DNA of 64,000 bases from Acidovorax sp. SUPP3334 (GCF_030159055.1 NZ_BQXQ01000025.1:1-64000), one strand, 5' to 3'. Positions 44,931 through 53,796 are shown, numbered from the stretch's first letter. Made by a program: numbers and translations. Notes: generated from the letters alone by a model not told the origin.

Positions 44931-47114
44931 CTACGCCATGGGCGCGTGCCGCTGCGGCGCCGCGGCGCTGGCCGCATGCTGCCGGGCGAACGCCACGTAC
45001 CAGGGCAGGCAGGCCGGGTTGGCCATGGCGTCCCGGTTGACGACCTTCTCCAGCGGCTGCCCGAGCAGCAGCTTCTTGATCGGCAGCTCCTGCTTCTTGC
45101 CGGTCAGCGTGCGCGGCACTTCGGCCACCTGCACGATCTCGTCGGGCACGAAGCGCGGCGACAGCGCGGTGCGGATGGCGGCGGCGATGCGCCCGCGCAA
45201 ACCATCGTCCAGCACCGCGCCCTCGCGCAGCGCGACGAAGAGCGGCATATAGCTCTCGCGGCCCAGGCTTTCCAGATCGACGACCAGGCTGTCGAGCACC
45301 TCGGGCAGGGCCTCCACGGCCCGGTAGATCTCGCTCGTGCCCATGCGCAGGCCGTGGCGGTTGATGGTGGCGTCGCTGCGGCCGTAGATCACGCAGCCGC
45401 CGTGGCGGCCGATCCTGAGCCAGTCGCCATGGCGCCAGACCGGGCCCATCTCGGCCGGGCCATCGCCCCCGCCGGGCTTTCGGCCATGGCCGGGCGGGTA
45501 CATGTCGAAATAGCTCGACAGGTAGCGCTTGCCGTGGGGATCGCCACCCGCTCGGGTGGCATCGTTCGCACCATCGCCGGCCTCGGCGGCGGCGGGGTTC
45601 GCCGGGTCCAGGTCGCCCCACAGGTACAGCGGCATCGAGGGAATGGGCTGCGCGCACACCAGCTCGCCCACCTCGTCGATCACGGGCTGGCCTTCGGCGT
45701 TCCAGGCTTCGACCGCCGCGCCCAGCATGCGGCACTGCATCTCGCCGGGCACCTGGGGCAGCTCGCGGTGCCCGCCGATGAAGGCGCCGCAGAAATCGGT
45801 GCCGCCCGAGATGTTGTTCCACCAGATGTCGCCATCGGCATGCCCCGCGCGCCCGCCCAGCGCACGGAACTGCCCCGTGCCCCAGGCCTGCACTTCGGGC
45901 GCCAGCGGCGAACCCGTGGTGCCCAGCGCCCGCACGCGCGACAGGTCGCCGCAGTCGGCCAGCGACAGGCCCGACTTCATGCAGTTGGCATAGAACGCCG
46001 CGCCGGCGCCGAAGAACGTCACGCCCGTCTCGGCGGCGAAACGCCAGAGCGTGCCCCAGTCGGGCCGCTCGCGGCTGCCGCCGGGGTTGCCGTCGTAGAT
46101 CACGCAGGTCGTGCCCGCGAGCAGGCCGCTCACCTGGGCGTTCCACATCACCCAGCCGGTCGAGCTGTACCAGTGGTAGCGCTCGCCGAACGAGTTGGCC
46201 TCGTAGCTGCAGCCGATGTCGTTGTGCAGGCTCTTGAGCTGCAGCGCCACCAGCACCATGCCGCCGTGGCCGTGCACGATGGGCTTGGGCAGACCCGTGG
46301 TGCCGCTGGAATAGACGATCCACAGCGGGTGGTCGAACGGCAGCCACTCGGGCTCGAACGCCGCCACTTCGGCATCGTTTTGGCCGCTCGCCGCCGAATA
46401 ATCTGCCGTGTCAGCTATGGTTTCAGGAGCATGCAGATGGTGGATCACCACCACGTGCCGGACCGACGGCAGCGCCGCACGCAGCTCGGCCAGCACGCCC
46501 GTGCGGTCGTGGTCGCGTCCGCCGTGGGTGACGCCGTCCACCGCGATCAGCACCTTGGGCGCGATCTGCTGAAAGCGGTCCAGCACGGCGGCGGTGCCCA
46601 TGTCGGGCGCGCACACGCTCCACACCGCGCCCAGGCTGGCGGTGGCCAGAAGCGCCACCATGGCTTCGGGAATGTTGGGCAGGTACGCGGCCACGCGGTC
46701 GCCGCGCCGCACGCCCTGGCGGCGCAGGTGCAGGGCCAGCGAGGCCACCTGGCGGCGCAGCTCGGGCCACGACAGTTCGCGGTGCAGGCCGCGTTCGTTG
46801 CGGCTCACGACGGCCGGCAGGCCGGCGGCATGGACCGCATCCACATGGCGCAGCACCTGGCGCGCGTAGTTGACCTGCGCGCCCGGAAACCACACCGCGC
46901 CGGGCATCGCGTTGCGCGCCAGCACGGCCGTGTGCGGGGTGGGCGACTGCAGGTCGAAATAGTCCCAGATGCTCTGCCAGAAGGCATCGAGATCGGTGAC
47001 GGACCACTGCCAGAGCGCGTCGTAGTCGGCAAAGGCGAGGCCGTGGCGGGCCTGCAGCCAGTCCTGGTACAGGCGGATCTGGGGAACGAACGGGGGGGTG
47101 TTTTTTGTCTCCAT
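44931..47114 (-). CDS. Acetoacetyl-CoA synthetase
   Basis: The 727-residue AMP-forming ligase activates acetoacetate with ATP and CoA. It shows WIVYSSGTTGLPKPIVHGH (the AMP-binding P-loop), YHWYSSTGWVMWN, NNISGGTDFCGAF and the C-terminal hinge plus RTLTGKKQELPIKKLLLG with the catalytic Lys. These match acetoacetyl-CoA synthetase more than acetyl-CoA synthetase. Two stretches look like insertions relative to the family I remember: residues near 226-245 (HAPETIADTADYSAASGQND), encoded by a repeat copy, and a Gly/Ala/Asp-rich stretch after YLWGDLDPANPAAAEAG. It would feed polyhydroxybutyrate or ketone-body carbon into central metabolism. Confidence 0.93.
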   Translation of the reverse strand: METKNTPPFVPQIRLYQDWLQARHGLAFADYDALWQWSVTDLDAFWQSIWDYFDLQSPTPHTAVLARNAMPGAVWFPGAQVNYARQVLRHVDAVHAAGLPAVVSRNERGLHRELSWPELRRQVASLALHLRRQGVRRGDRVAAYLPNIPEAMVALLATASLGAVWSVCAPDMGTAAVLDRFQQIAPKVLIAVDGVTHGGRDHDRTGVLAELRAALPSVRHVVVIHHLHAPETIADTADYSAASGQNDAEVAAFEPEWLPFDHPLWIVYSSGTTGLPKPIVHGHGGMVLVALQLKSLHNDIGCSYEANSFGERYHWYSSTGWVMWNAQVSGLLAGTTCVIYDGNPGGSRERPDWGTLWRFAAETGVTFFGAGAAFYANCMKSGLSLADCGDLSRVRALGTTGSPLAPEVQAWGTGQFRALGGRAGHADGDIWWNNISGGTDFCGAFIGGHRELPQVPGEMQCRMLGAAVEAWNAEGQPVIDEVGELVCAQPIPSMPLYLWGDLDPANPAAAEAGDGANDATRAGGDPHGKRYLSSYFDMYPPGHGRKPGGGDGPAEMGPVWRHGDWLRIGRHGGCVIYGRSDATINRHGLRMGTSEIYRAVEALPEVLDSLVVDLESLGRESYMPLFVALREGAVLDDGLRGRIAAAIRTALSPRFVPDEIVQVAEVPRTLTGKKQELPIKKLLLGQPLEKVVNRDAMANPACLPWYVAFARQHAASAAAPQRHAPMA
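46386..46437 (-). repeat. Dispersed repeat copy inside the acetoacetyl-CoA synthetase gene
   Basis: Read on the minus strand: GCTCCTGAAACCATAGCTGA (about 46432-46413), a variable middle, then GAGCGGCCAAAACGAT-like text about 20 bases on. ATAGCTG and GGCCAAAA recall the two modules of the copy in dadA. It is translated in frame, so the insertion is tolerated. The match is looser than at the other sites. Confidence 0.4.
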
Positions 47115-47227
47115 GGCGCCGCAGCGTAGCGTGCGCCACCGCCGCTGTCACCGGGCGGGCGTCCCCGAATGGACAAAGCCGCCGGCAGGGGCCTGCGGGC
47201 GGCTTTTTCAACGGGGGCGTGAAAGGC

Positions 47228-47464
47228 TCAGTCGGTCAGTTCGCGCACGCTGGTGATGGCATAGCCCTTTTCTTCGATCTGCGCGGCCGGTTGCGGGATG
47301 CCGTAGTCGTCCCAATGGCCGGCGTTCTCGTCCATCTCCTGGCCGCGGGCTTCGGTGTCCCAGTCCACATTGATCGCCTCTTGGGGAATGACCCGTCCTT
47401 CGGGCACGGCGAGGTGGGAGAACTTGCCATCGGGTTCGGCTCGGCGATAGATGTCCACGCGCAT
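47228..47464 (-). CDS. Small conserved-looking protein, 78 residues (DUF6139-like)
   Basis: The product starts MRVDIYRRAEPDGKFSHLAV and ends GYAITSVRELTD; it is acidic, with no membrane segment. It resembles a small domain of unknown function that I recall as DUF6139 from Burkholderiales; the name is from memory. The ATG at 47464 has GAAGGA upstream. It stands alone between acetoacetyl-CoA synthetase and an M48 peptidase gene, all on the minus strand. Confidence 0.8.
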   Translation of the reverse strand: MRVDIYRRAEPDGKFSHLAVPEGRVIPQEAINVDWDTEARGQEMDENAGHWDDYGIPQPAAQIEEKGYAITSVRELTD

Positions 47465-47584
47465 GTTGGAGTCCTTCTCGGAAAGTGAAACAGGGCTCTC
47501 CACTCTAGCGAGGGGGGTGGCGCGGGGGCGTAGGAAAACACCTCCGGCCACAGGGATGGGCTCGCCGGCAGCGCGCGGGCCATG

Positions 47585-47618
47585 AAAAAAAGGGCGGCTG
47601 GGCTTTCGCCCGCCGCCC
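47585..47618 (-). terminator. Rho-independent terminator for the M48 peptidase gene
   Basis: On the minus strand GGGCGGCGGGC, a GAAA loop and GCCCAGCCGCCC form a near-perfect stem that runs into seven T (A run at 47585-47591 on plus). It starts about 50 bases after the peptidase stop at 47668. Confidence 0.85.
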
Positions 47619-47667
47619 TCCCATCCGTGCTCGTCAGCGCCTCGTCAGCGCTTACTTGCGCTGGCGA

Positions 47668-48498
47668 TCACTTGCCCGCTGCCAGGTCGCGCATGCGGTC
47701 CGCACGGCCGCCCGCGTCGGGGTGGGTGGACAGCATGGCGTCCATGCCGCCGCTCTTGCCGCTCAGCGACGCGATCTTGCGGAAGGCCGATTCCATGGCC
47801 TGCACCTTGTACTTGTGCTTCTTCATGAAAGCCAGGCCGTAGTCGTCGGCAGCGGTTTCCTGGCTTTGCGAGAACTGGCTGTTCACCAGCTTTTCGCCCA
47901 GTGCGCCCAGGTCCGTGTCGGCCAGGCGGCCCACGCCGCCCGCGGCCGAGGCGGCCTTGCGGCCGGCGGAGGCCATGTAGGCCGTGCGCATGGCGGACAG
48001 CGAGTGCTGCAGCTTCACGTGGCCGATTTCGTGGCCGATCACGCCCAGCAGTTCCTGGTCGTTCATCATGTCCATCAGGCCGGCATACACGCGGATGGAG
48101 CCGTCCGCCGTGGCGTTGGCGTTCACGTCCTTGCTCAGGTACACCTTGAAGTTCAGCTTCATGCCGTCTTCGTTCACGTGCTTCTTGGTCAGGCGAGCCA
48201 GGCGCTGGGCATACTTGTTGCTGGCCGGGGCGGCGCTTTCGGTGCGGTCTTCGTAGTTGCGGTACTGCAGCGAAACGGTCTTCAATTCTTCATCCGAGAC
48301 CGTCACGGCCTTGAAGATGTCCAGCGCGGCGCCGGCCTTGTTTTCGGTGGTGCCGGAGCCGGAACCGCCAGCGGTGGCGGCACCCAGAACGCTGGAGACG
48401 GCCGACGTGCCCGACGAACTCTTGCTGCCGTCACCGGTGGTGGCGCAACCTGCCAGCAGCAAGGCGAGCGCGACGGCGCTCAGTGAGAACTTCTTCAT
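47668..48498 (-). CDS. M48-family zinc metalloprotease lipoprotein (LoiP-like)
   Basis: This 276-residue protein has a lipoprotein signal, MKKFSLSAVALALLLAGC, so Cys18 should be lipidated and the protein anchored in a cell-envelope membrane. A Gly/Ser-rich linker follows. The protease domain has the zinc motif HEIGH (in LLGVIGHEIGHVKLQHSL) and the third ligand region QSQETAADDYGLAFM. Related enzymes (LoiP, YggG) degrade damaged envelope proteins. The start at 48498 is fixed by the signal peptide. It is a single-gene unit with its own terminator. Confidence 0.92.
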   Translation of the reverse strand: MKKFSLSAVALALLLAGCATTGDGSKSSSGTSAVSSVLGAATAGGSGSGTTENKAGAALDIFKAVTVSDEELKTVSLQYRNYEDRTESAAPASNKYAQRLARLTKKHVNEDGMKLNFKVYLSKDVNANATADGSIRVYAGLMDMMNDQELLGVIGHEIGHVKLQHSLSAMRTAYMASAGRKAASAAGGVGRLADTDLGALGEKLVNSQFSQSQETAADDYGLAFMKKHKYKVQAMESAFRKIASLSGKSGGMDAMLSTHPDAGGRADRMRDLAAGK

Positions 48499-48806
48499 GG
48501 AAATGCTTTCGTTGAGGGTCTGAGGAAATCGCACCGGCCTTGGCGCCAGATGCCGCGCCCGGGAGGTGGCTTTTCACCCCCTGTGCAGTCGCTTCGGACC
48601 GGGCAGACGGAAATTGTTTCACGCAGGCTTTGCCAGGCAATGGCATGCACCCTTCAGGTGCATCCAGTTGTATCCGAGCGTCTTTGCGCCCCGGATGAGC
48701 TTTACAAAGTAACGGCGCGTTCGTGTCGCTCCTTGCACCCGTTTCATTTACAACTTTTTGTTTCAATAAATGGCTGCAGATGAGGAAACAAAACGACGGA
48801 TGCCTT
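48499..48806. other. Intergenic region between the M48 and IclR genes
   Basis: This 308-base gap holds no gene I can support. It is lower in GC towards 48700-48800 (TTTCATTTACAACTTTTTG patch). The promoter of the M48 gene must lie at its left end. I see no terminator hairpin for the IclR gene that ends at 48807. Confidence 0.5.
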
Positions 48807-50414
48807 CTACACCGCCACTTCGAACAGCCGGCCGGACAGCGGTGCCTTGGCCAGCACATCCAGCGGCACCGGTTGCCGCGCGCTGGTGATGAAGAGCCGC
48901 CGGCCGTCCGCGCCCCCCAGTTCCACGTCGGTGGGCGTCGGCACCGGCAGGGCGACGACGCGGTCCAGGCTGCCATCGGGCAGGAAACGCATGACGCTCC
49001 AGCCGTCGCGCAGCGCGGTCCACACACCGCCATCGGCATCCAGCGCCAGCCCGCTGACCCGGCCCGAGCCCTTGGGCACGGTGACCAGGCGGCGCATGGC
49101 GCCGGTTTCGGGCTGCAGCGACAGGATGGCGCCGGTGTCCGGCACGGTGGCCCAGAGCGTGCCGTCGGCCGCCCGCCAGCGCAGGCATTGCACCGGCTCC
49201 GCCAGTCGCCAGCGCACGTCCAGCGCGGCACCCGGCCGCAGGCAGCCCACGTCGCTGCCGCCTTCGGGCGTTTCGCGGGCGAGCCATAGCTCACCGCCGC
49301 TCCCCTGGCAGACGGCCTGGGCGGGCAGCGCCGGCCATTCGGGCAGCCGCTCGGCCGGGCCGCCGTCGGGCGGCAGCGCGAACGCACCGTGGGCGCACCA
49401 GGCGATGGGCGGCGGGGTGCCTCCACCACGCTCCGTTCCCTGCCCCAGCAGCAGGCCATGCACCGGGCCCTCGGTTTCGGCCCAGAGCGCATCGCCCTCG
49501 TCCCCCGGCCCCACCGACCGCAGCGCGGGCGCCAGGGTGTCGGCCCAGAAGAGGCGGCCGCTGGTGGAACACCAGCGCGGGTGCGCTCCGTGGAAGGCCC
49601 AGGGACCGGGCACGGGGCGGGCCTCGGCATCGCCCAGGGCCGGCCGCAGGCCGGGCAGTTGCGCGCCCACGCGCCGGGCGGCTTCGGCCACTTCGGGGCC
49701 CAGCAGTTCCAGCCGCTCGGGCGTGAGGCGCCACGCCGGCCCGGCCACGCTGAGCGCGCCGCGGACCTGGCCCAGGCCATCGACGATGGGCGCGCCCACG
49801 CAGCGCACGCCCGGCACGATCTCTTCGTCGTCGATGGCGTAGCCGCGCGCTGCCGTCACGCGCAGCTCGGCCAGCAGGCGGCGGCGGTCGGTCAGGGTGC
49901 GGGGCGTGAGGGGGCGCAGCACCAGCCCGCGCACGAGCGCGTCGCGCGCGGCGGCATCCATGGCCGATAGGATCGCCTTGCCCTGGCTGGTGCAATGCAC
50001 CGGCTTGCGCTGGCCCAGCGCGCTGGCCGAGCGCTGGCTGTGCGCACCGTCGCAGCGGTCCAGCGACACCACGTCGCGCCCGTCCAGCGCGGCGAGGTAA
50101 GTGGTCTCGCCCGTCAGGTCGCGCAGCGTGCGCAACTCCAGCACGGCCGCCGCCGCCAGGTCGGGCATGGCATGGGCCTGGCGCGACAGCTCGAAGCAGC
50201 GCACGCCCAGGCAGTACGCCTTGCGCAGCGGATCGCGCCGCAGCATGCCGCGCGCCACCAGCGTGGCCAGCAGGCGGTAGGCCGTGGTGCGCGGCAGCGC
50301 CAGCCGGGCGGCCAGGTCGGCGTGGCTCAGGCCTTCGGGCGACGAACCCACCGCCTCCAGCACGTCCAGGGCTTTTTCCAGCGCGGCAGTGCCGTCTCCA
50401 GGCGATGCGCCCAT
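48807..50414 (-). CDS. IclR-family regulator fused to an SMP-30/gluconolactonase-like domain
   Basis: The 535-residue protein joins two modules. Residues about 8-250 are a full IclR regulator: HTH (ALDVLEAVGSSPEGLSHADL, LPRTTAYRLLATLVARGM) and sensor domain (TYLAALDGRDVVSLDRCDG, VHCTSQGKAILSAM, CVGAPIVDGLGQVRGALSV). Residues about 270-535 are a six-bladed SMP-30/SGL-type propeller (CSTSGRLFWADTLAPALRSV, VSGLALDADGGVWTALRDGW, TDVELGGADGRRLFITSA). The propeller would be a lactonase or a ligand sensor for sugar acids. The gene is divergent from an aldehyde dehydrogenase gene of the 2,5-dioxovalerate type, which supports control of sugar-acid breakdown. Confidence 0.9.
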   Translation of the reverse strand: MGASPGDGTAALEKALDVLEAVGSSPEGLSHADLAARLALPRTTAYRLLATLVARGMLRRDPLRKAYCLGVRCFELSRQAHAMPDLAAAAVLELRTLRDLTGETTYLAALDGRDVVSLDRCDGAHSQRSASALGQRKPVHCTSQGKAILSAMDAAARDALVRGLVLRPLTPRTLTDRRRLLAELRVTAARGYAIDDEEIVPGVRCVGAPIVDGLGQVRGALSVAGPAWRLTPERLELLGPEVAEAARRVGAQLPGLRPALGDAEARPVPGPWAFHGAHPRWCSTSGRLFWADTLAPALRSVGPGDEGDALWAETEGPVHGLLLGQGTERGGGTPPPIAWCAHGAFALPPDGGPAERLPEWPALPAQAVCQGSGGELWLARETPEGGSDVGCLRPGAALDVRWRLAEPVQCLRWRAADGTLWATVPDTGAILSLQPETGAMRRLVTVPKGSGRVSGLALDADGGVWTALRDGWSVMRFLPDGSLDRVVALPVPTPTDVELGGADGRRLFITSARQPVPLDVLAKAPLSGRLFEVAV

Positions 50415-50599
50415 GTTTGTCTCAAATTTTGGAACTGAAGGCCGCCGGCATTTGCGGCGGAGCGTGGCAGGGCATTCTAGGCGGTGCCCTCTTCATTACG
50501 ATGGCAGGCCCTCGCTGGCGCGCTGGCGCCTCTCGGCGAACGATTCCATTCAGTGAGACAAGCAGGCCGCCCCGGCCTTTGCCCTTTTCAGGAAACTCC

Positions 50600-52084
50600 A
50601 TGCCCGACCACACCCTGCAATCCATCGACGCCCGCACGGGCCAACCCCACGGCACCGCCTGGCCCGAATCCACCCCGGCAGAGATCGACGCCGCCGTGGC
50701 CGCCGCCGCGAGCGCCGCCGATGCCTTCGCCGCCACCTCGGCCGCCGACCGCGCCGCCCTGCTGCGTGCGCTGGCCGAGGCCCTGGAAGCCCAGCGCGAG
50801 GCCCTGGTGCCCGTGGCCGACCGCGAAAGCGGCCTGGGCCCCGTGCGCCTGAACGGCGAGCTGGACCGCACCGCCTTCCAGCTGCGCGGCTTTGCCGACG
50901 TGGTGGAAAGCGGCACCGCCCACACCGTGCTGGACGATGCGGCCGTGGCCGGCGCACCGCCCGCAGGCCGGCCCCGCCTGACCCGCGTGCGCGTGCCGGT
51001 CGGCCCGGTCGCCATGTTCTCGGCCAGCAACTTTCCCTTCGCGTTCTCGGTGCTCGGCGGCGATACGGCTTCGGCCCTGGCGGCCGGCTGCCCGGTGGTG
51101 GTGAAGGCGCACCCCGCGCACCCCGAACTGTCGCGCCAGACGGCCGCGCTGGCGCAATCCGTGGTGGCTGCACGCGGCCTGCCGGCCGGCGTGTTCCAAC
51201 TGGTGCAAGGCGGCTCGATCGACGCGGGCGTTCGCCTGGTGCAGGCCCCGGCGATCACGGCCGTGGCGTTCACCGGATCGTTCAAGGGCGGCACCGCGCT
51301 GGCCAAGGTGGCGGGCGAGCGCCCCCGCCCCATTCCGTTCTACGGCGAACTGGGATCGGTGAACCCGCTGGTGGCACTGCCCGCAGCGCTGGAGGCCAAC
51401 GGCGCCGCCCTGGCCGAAACGCTGGCCGGCTCCATCTGCCTGGGCTCGGGCCAGTTCTGCACCAGCCCCGGCGTGATCGTCGTGCGCAAAGACGCCTCGG
51501 GCGATGCCTTCGTGCAGGCCCTGGCGGACAAGCTGCGCCCTCTGGCACCGCACGCCATGCTCACCTCGGGCATCCGCGGCGCGTTCGACCGGGGCGTGGC
51601 CGCATGGCGCGCGCACGGCCAGCTGAAGGCCCTGGTGAGCGAAACAGCCGAGGCCGGCGCCACGCCAAGGCCGTTCCTGGGCGAAGTGCAGGCCGCCGAC
51701 TTCATCGCCGACCATGCGCTGCATGAAGAGGTTTTCGGCTCCGCCGCGCTGGTGGTGCGCGTCGCGTCCATCGATGAAACCGTGGCCGTGCTGAACGCCA
51801 TCGGCGGCTCGCTCACCGTCACCGTGTGGGGCGCCGAGGCCGACACGCCCGAGCACCGCACGCTGGTGCGCGCCGCCACGCAGGTGGCCGGCCGCGTGCT
51901 GTTCACCGGCGTGCCCACCGGCGTGGCCGTGACGGGCGCACAGATGCATGGCGGCCCCTACCCCGCCAGCACCGCGCCGTTCACCACCTCCGTCGGCTAT
52001 GCGGCCATGGACCGCTTCCTGCGCCCCGTGGCGCTGCAGGATGCGCCGGCCTGGCTGATCGAACGCAACGGCGTGCCCTGCTGA
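50600..52084 (+). CDS. NADP-type aldehyde dehydrogenase (2,5-dioxovalerate dehydrogenase-like)
   Basis: This 494-residue enzyme belongs to the aldehyde dehydrogenase branch that holds alpha-ketoglutaric semialdehyde (2,5-dioxovalerate) dehydrogenases. Visible blocks: PVGPVAMFSASNFPFAFSVL, the nucleotide site AVAFTGSFKGGTAL, the general-base Glu in FYGELGSVNPL and the catalytic Cys in LGSGQFCTSPGV. Such enzymes finish the non-phosphorylative breakdown of pentoses and sugar acids to 2-oxoglutarate. The ATG at 50600 has AGGAAACT upstream. The divergent IclR/SMP-30 fusion protein is its probable regulator. Confidence 0.9.
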   Translation: MPDHTLQSIDARTGQPHGTAWPESTPAEIDAAVAAAASAADAFAATSAADRAALLRALAEALEAQREALVPVADRESGLGPVRLNGELDRTAFQLRGFADVVESGTAHTVLDDAAVAGAPPAGRPRLTRVRVPVGPVAMFSASNFPFAFSVLGGDTASALAAGCPVVVKAHPAHPELSRQTAALAQSVVAARGLPAGVFQLVQGGSIDAGVRLVQAPAITAVAFTGSFKGGTALAKVAGERPRPIPFYGELGSVNPLVALPAALEANGAALAETLAGSICLGSGQFCTSPGVIVVRKDASGDAFVQALADKLRPLAPHAMLTSGIRGAFDRGVAAWRAHGQLKALVSETAEAGATPRPFLGEVQAADFIADHALHEEVFGSAALVVRVASIDETVAVLNAIGGSLTVTVWGAEADTPEHRTLVRAATQVAGRVLFTGVPTGVAVTGAQMHGGPYPASTAPFTTSVGYAAMDRFLRPVALQDAPAWLIERNGVPC

Positions 52085-52199
52085 AGCGCTGAGGACGGTT
52101 GCCCTGCGGTGCCGCGGAGGCATCAACTCGCATTCCACACAAGAGCGAGGACGCGAGCCCTCGCCTTGCAAACAGGACGTGTTTGTCGTGTGGAACTGC

Positions 52200-52261
52200 T
52201 TCGTTGAACGCGCCGAGGCTTCGTACGCCGACGACAAGCCTTCCGCTCAAAACCTCATCAT
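52200..52261 (+). promoter_or_regulatory. Perfect PIP box and -10 element for the YopJ-family effector gene
   Basis: TTCGT (52200-52204), 15 bases, TTCGT (52220-52224), 31 bases, CATCAT (52256-52261). It meets TTCGB-N15-TTCGB-N30-32-YANNNT at every position and has the same -10 hexamer as the NEL gene. Confidence 0.88.
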
Positions 52262-52270
52262 CAGAGCACC

Positions 52271-53674
52271 ATGCTGGCACGCCGGCGCACTTTATGGCTG
52301 ATGCTCATGAATCGACTCACCAATTTTTTGACCCCTTCAGTAAGAAGTAGTGGAAGCGGGAGGGCAGAGCAAGTAGTCGCAAAGACCACTTCGCGGAAGC
52401 CCCCTACCAGCGAATCCACATCTGCCGGACCAGAGGCAAGGCGCTCCAAGGGCCTAGGGCACAGCATCCTCGGCCTCGCGAGCCGATTGTGCGGTCAGCC
52501 ACCCAGCAGCGCGGCAAGTCTTTCGCCACGTCGCACAGGGCCACTTCCCGGGCCGCTTAACAAACCGGGTTCCCCCCCGCAATCCACGTTGGCTGGATCG
52601 CTGAAGGCAGAGACATCACCCACTGGACTGCGGGCTGCTGAGGGGGCACCTGCAAGGATCACCCTCTCACATCTATTGCAAGCGGAAGCAGCGACTGAGC
52701 GGCGCGAGAAAATGCTGGATAACTTGGTAAGGGTGCAGAACCATTTCGCATCACTGAAGGCAGCGAACTGCTCCCCAACCCTGGAACTCGACAACGCCAT
52801 GAATCTTGCGATTCTCAAAGTTGTTGCACTGGCCGAAAATGCCCGCAAGCCAGGCCTTAACCTGCAGACGTTCGACTCGTTTTCAGCGTTCGCACAAGTC
52901 TTGAAATCGGGTGTTCAGGCCCCGTTCCGCGGACTTATCCCCATGCCGAACGACAGCCAGCACCGACTGGCGGTAGACGTTACGTTTCAGGACGGTAAGG
53001 CGTCAATCATCGCAGTCGAATCGATGAACATAGAAGGACTTCCCGAACACTTCGATCTACACCAGCTCGGAATGTTGGCAGAGCTACCGGAATCAGCGCG
53101 GATGACGGTAATAGCATCCAACGCGCAGATGTCGCAAGCTGACTGTGCGATATTCGCGGCTTCCTCAGCGCTGAAAATGCACGAGAACGCAGAGTTATTC
53201 GCCACAATGCATCGTCAGCAGTTCGCCGGAGAGCCACTCGGCGAGACCGCGTTGAAAGAAGACCAAGATGCTTCTGAAGGCCGCATTGGCCTAGTCGACG
53301 GTACTTCATTGCTTCCGGCCGGTTTCGTCAAGCACGCAAATTCGAAGACTCAGTTGAACGCTTGGCTATCGGTGAATGGCGGTGCCGCCAACGTTCCTGC
53401 CAGTAGCAAACGCCCAGATGGCCCTACCCTGCTAAGTCGGCATGAAAACCTGCGTGTCACCCGCACTGGAGAAAACGGGCCGAAGCCCATGGGTATCTCT
53501 ATCGAGGATAAACGCATGACGCTGTTATCGCGGTGCATTCGTTACCTGAGCCAAGCGCCAGACAATGAAGTCAGCATGGCCTTGCAGAGCTTTGAGCGAT
53601 ATACGCCCGACCTTGACGAAAAACTGCATAAGGCCGCCCCGCTTGTGACGGGACAGATATACCGTAAACCGTAA
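52271..53674 (+). CDS. Candidate type III effector, YopJ-family acetyltransferase
   Basis: The protein (467 residues from the outermost ATG) has the YopJ/C55 catalytic triad: His231 in HRLAVDVTFQDGKASIIAVE, Glu250 at the end of that strand, and Cys292 in QADCAIFAASSALKM. The His-Glu spacing of 19 equals that of YopJ, and Glu-Cys is 42 against 44. YopJ-type effectors acetylate Ser, Thr or Lys of host signalling proteins, with inositol hexakisphosphate as host activator. Residues 1-130 are a Ser/Pro/Arg-rich secretion leader. The PIP-box -10 ends only nine bases before the ATG at 52271, so 52301 or 52307 may be the true start. GC content and codon use (ATA, TTA, AGT) are visibly lower than in neighbours, pointing to acquisition. 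XopJ/AvrBsT-type relatives occur in plant pathogens. Confidence 0.88.
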   Translation: MLARRRTLWLMLMNRLTNFLTPSVRSSGSGRAEQVVAKTTSRKPPTSESTSAGPEARRSKGLGHSILGLASRLCGQPPSSAASLSPRRTGPLPGPLNKPGSPPQSTLAGSLKAETSPTGLRAAEGAPARITLSHLLQAEAATERREKMLDNLVRVQNHFASLKAANCSPTLELDNAMNLAILKVVALAENARKPGLNLQTFDSFSAFAQVLKSGVQAPFRGLIPMPNDSQHRLAVDVTFQDGKASIIAVESMNIEGLPEHFDLHQLGMLAELPESARMTVIASNAQMSQADCAIFAASSALKMHENAELFATMHRQQFAGEPLGETALKEDQDASEGRIGLVDGTSLLPAGFVKHANSKTQLNAWLSVNGGAANVPASSKRPDGPTLLSRHENLRVTRTGENGPKPMGISIEDKRMTLLSRCIRYLSQAPDNEVSMALQSFERYTPDLDEKLHKAAPLVTGQIYRKP

Positions 53675-53796
53675 GCGGCAGCCAGCGCGCGAACATGCTC
53701 GACCTCGCCGCGAGTCAAATCCTGAGCCATCATCTGATCGCAAGCGGTGACCAGCCAAACACTCGCCCCCTGTTTCCCTTGTTCGATCTGCATCGC

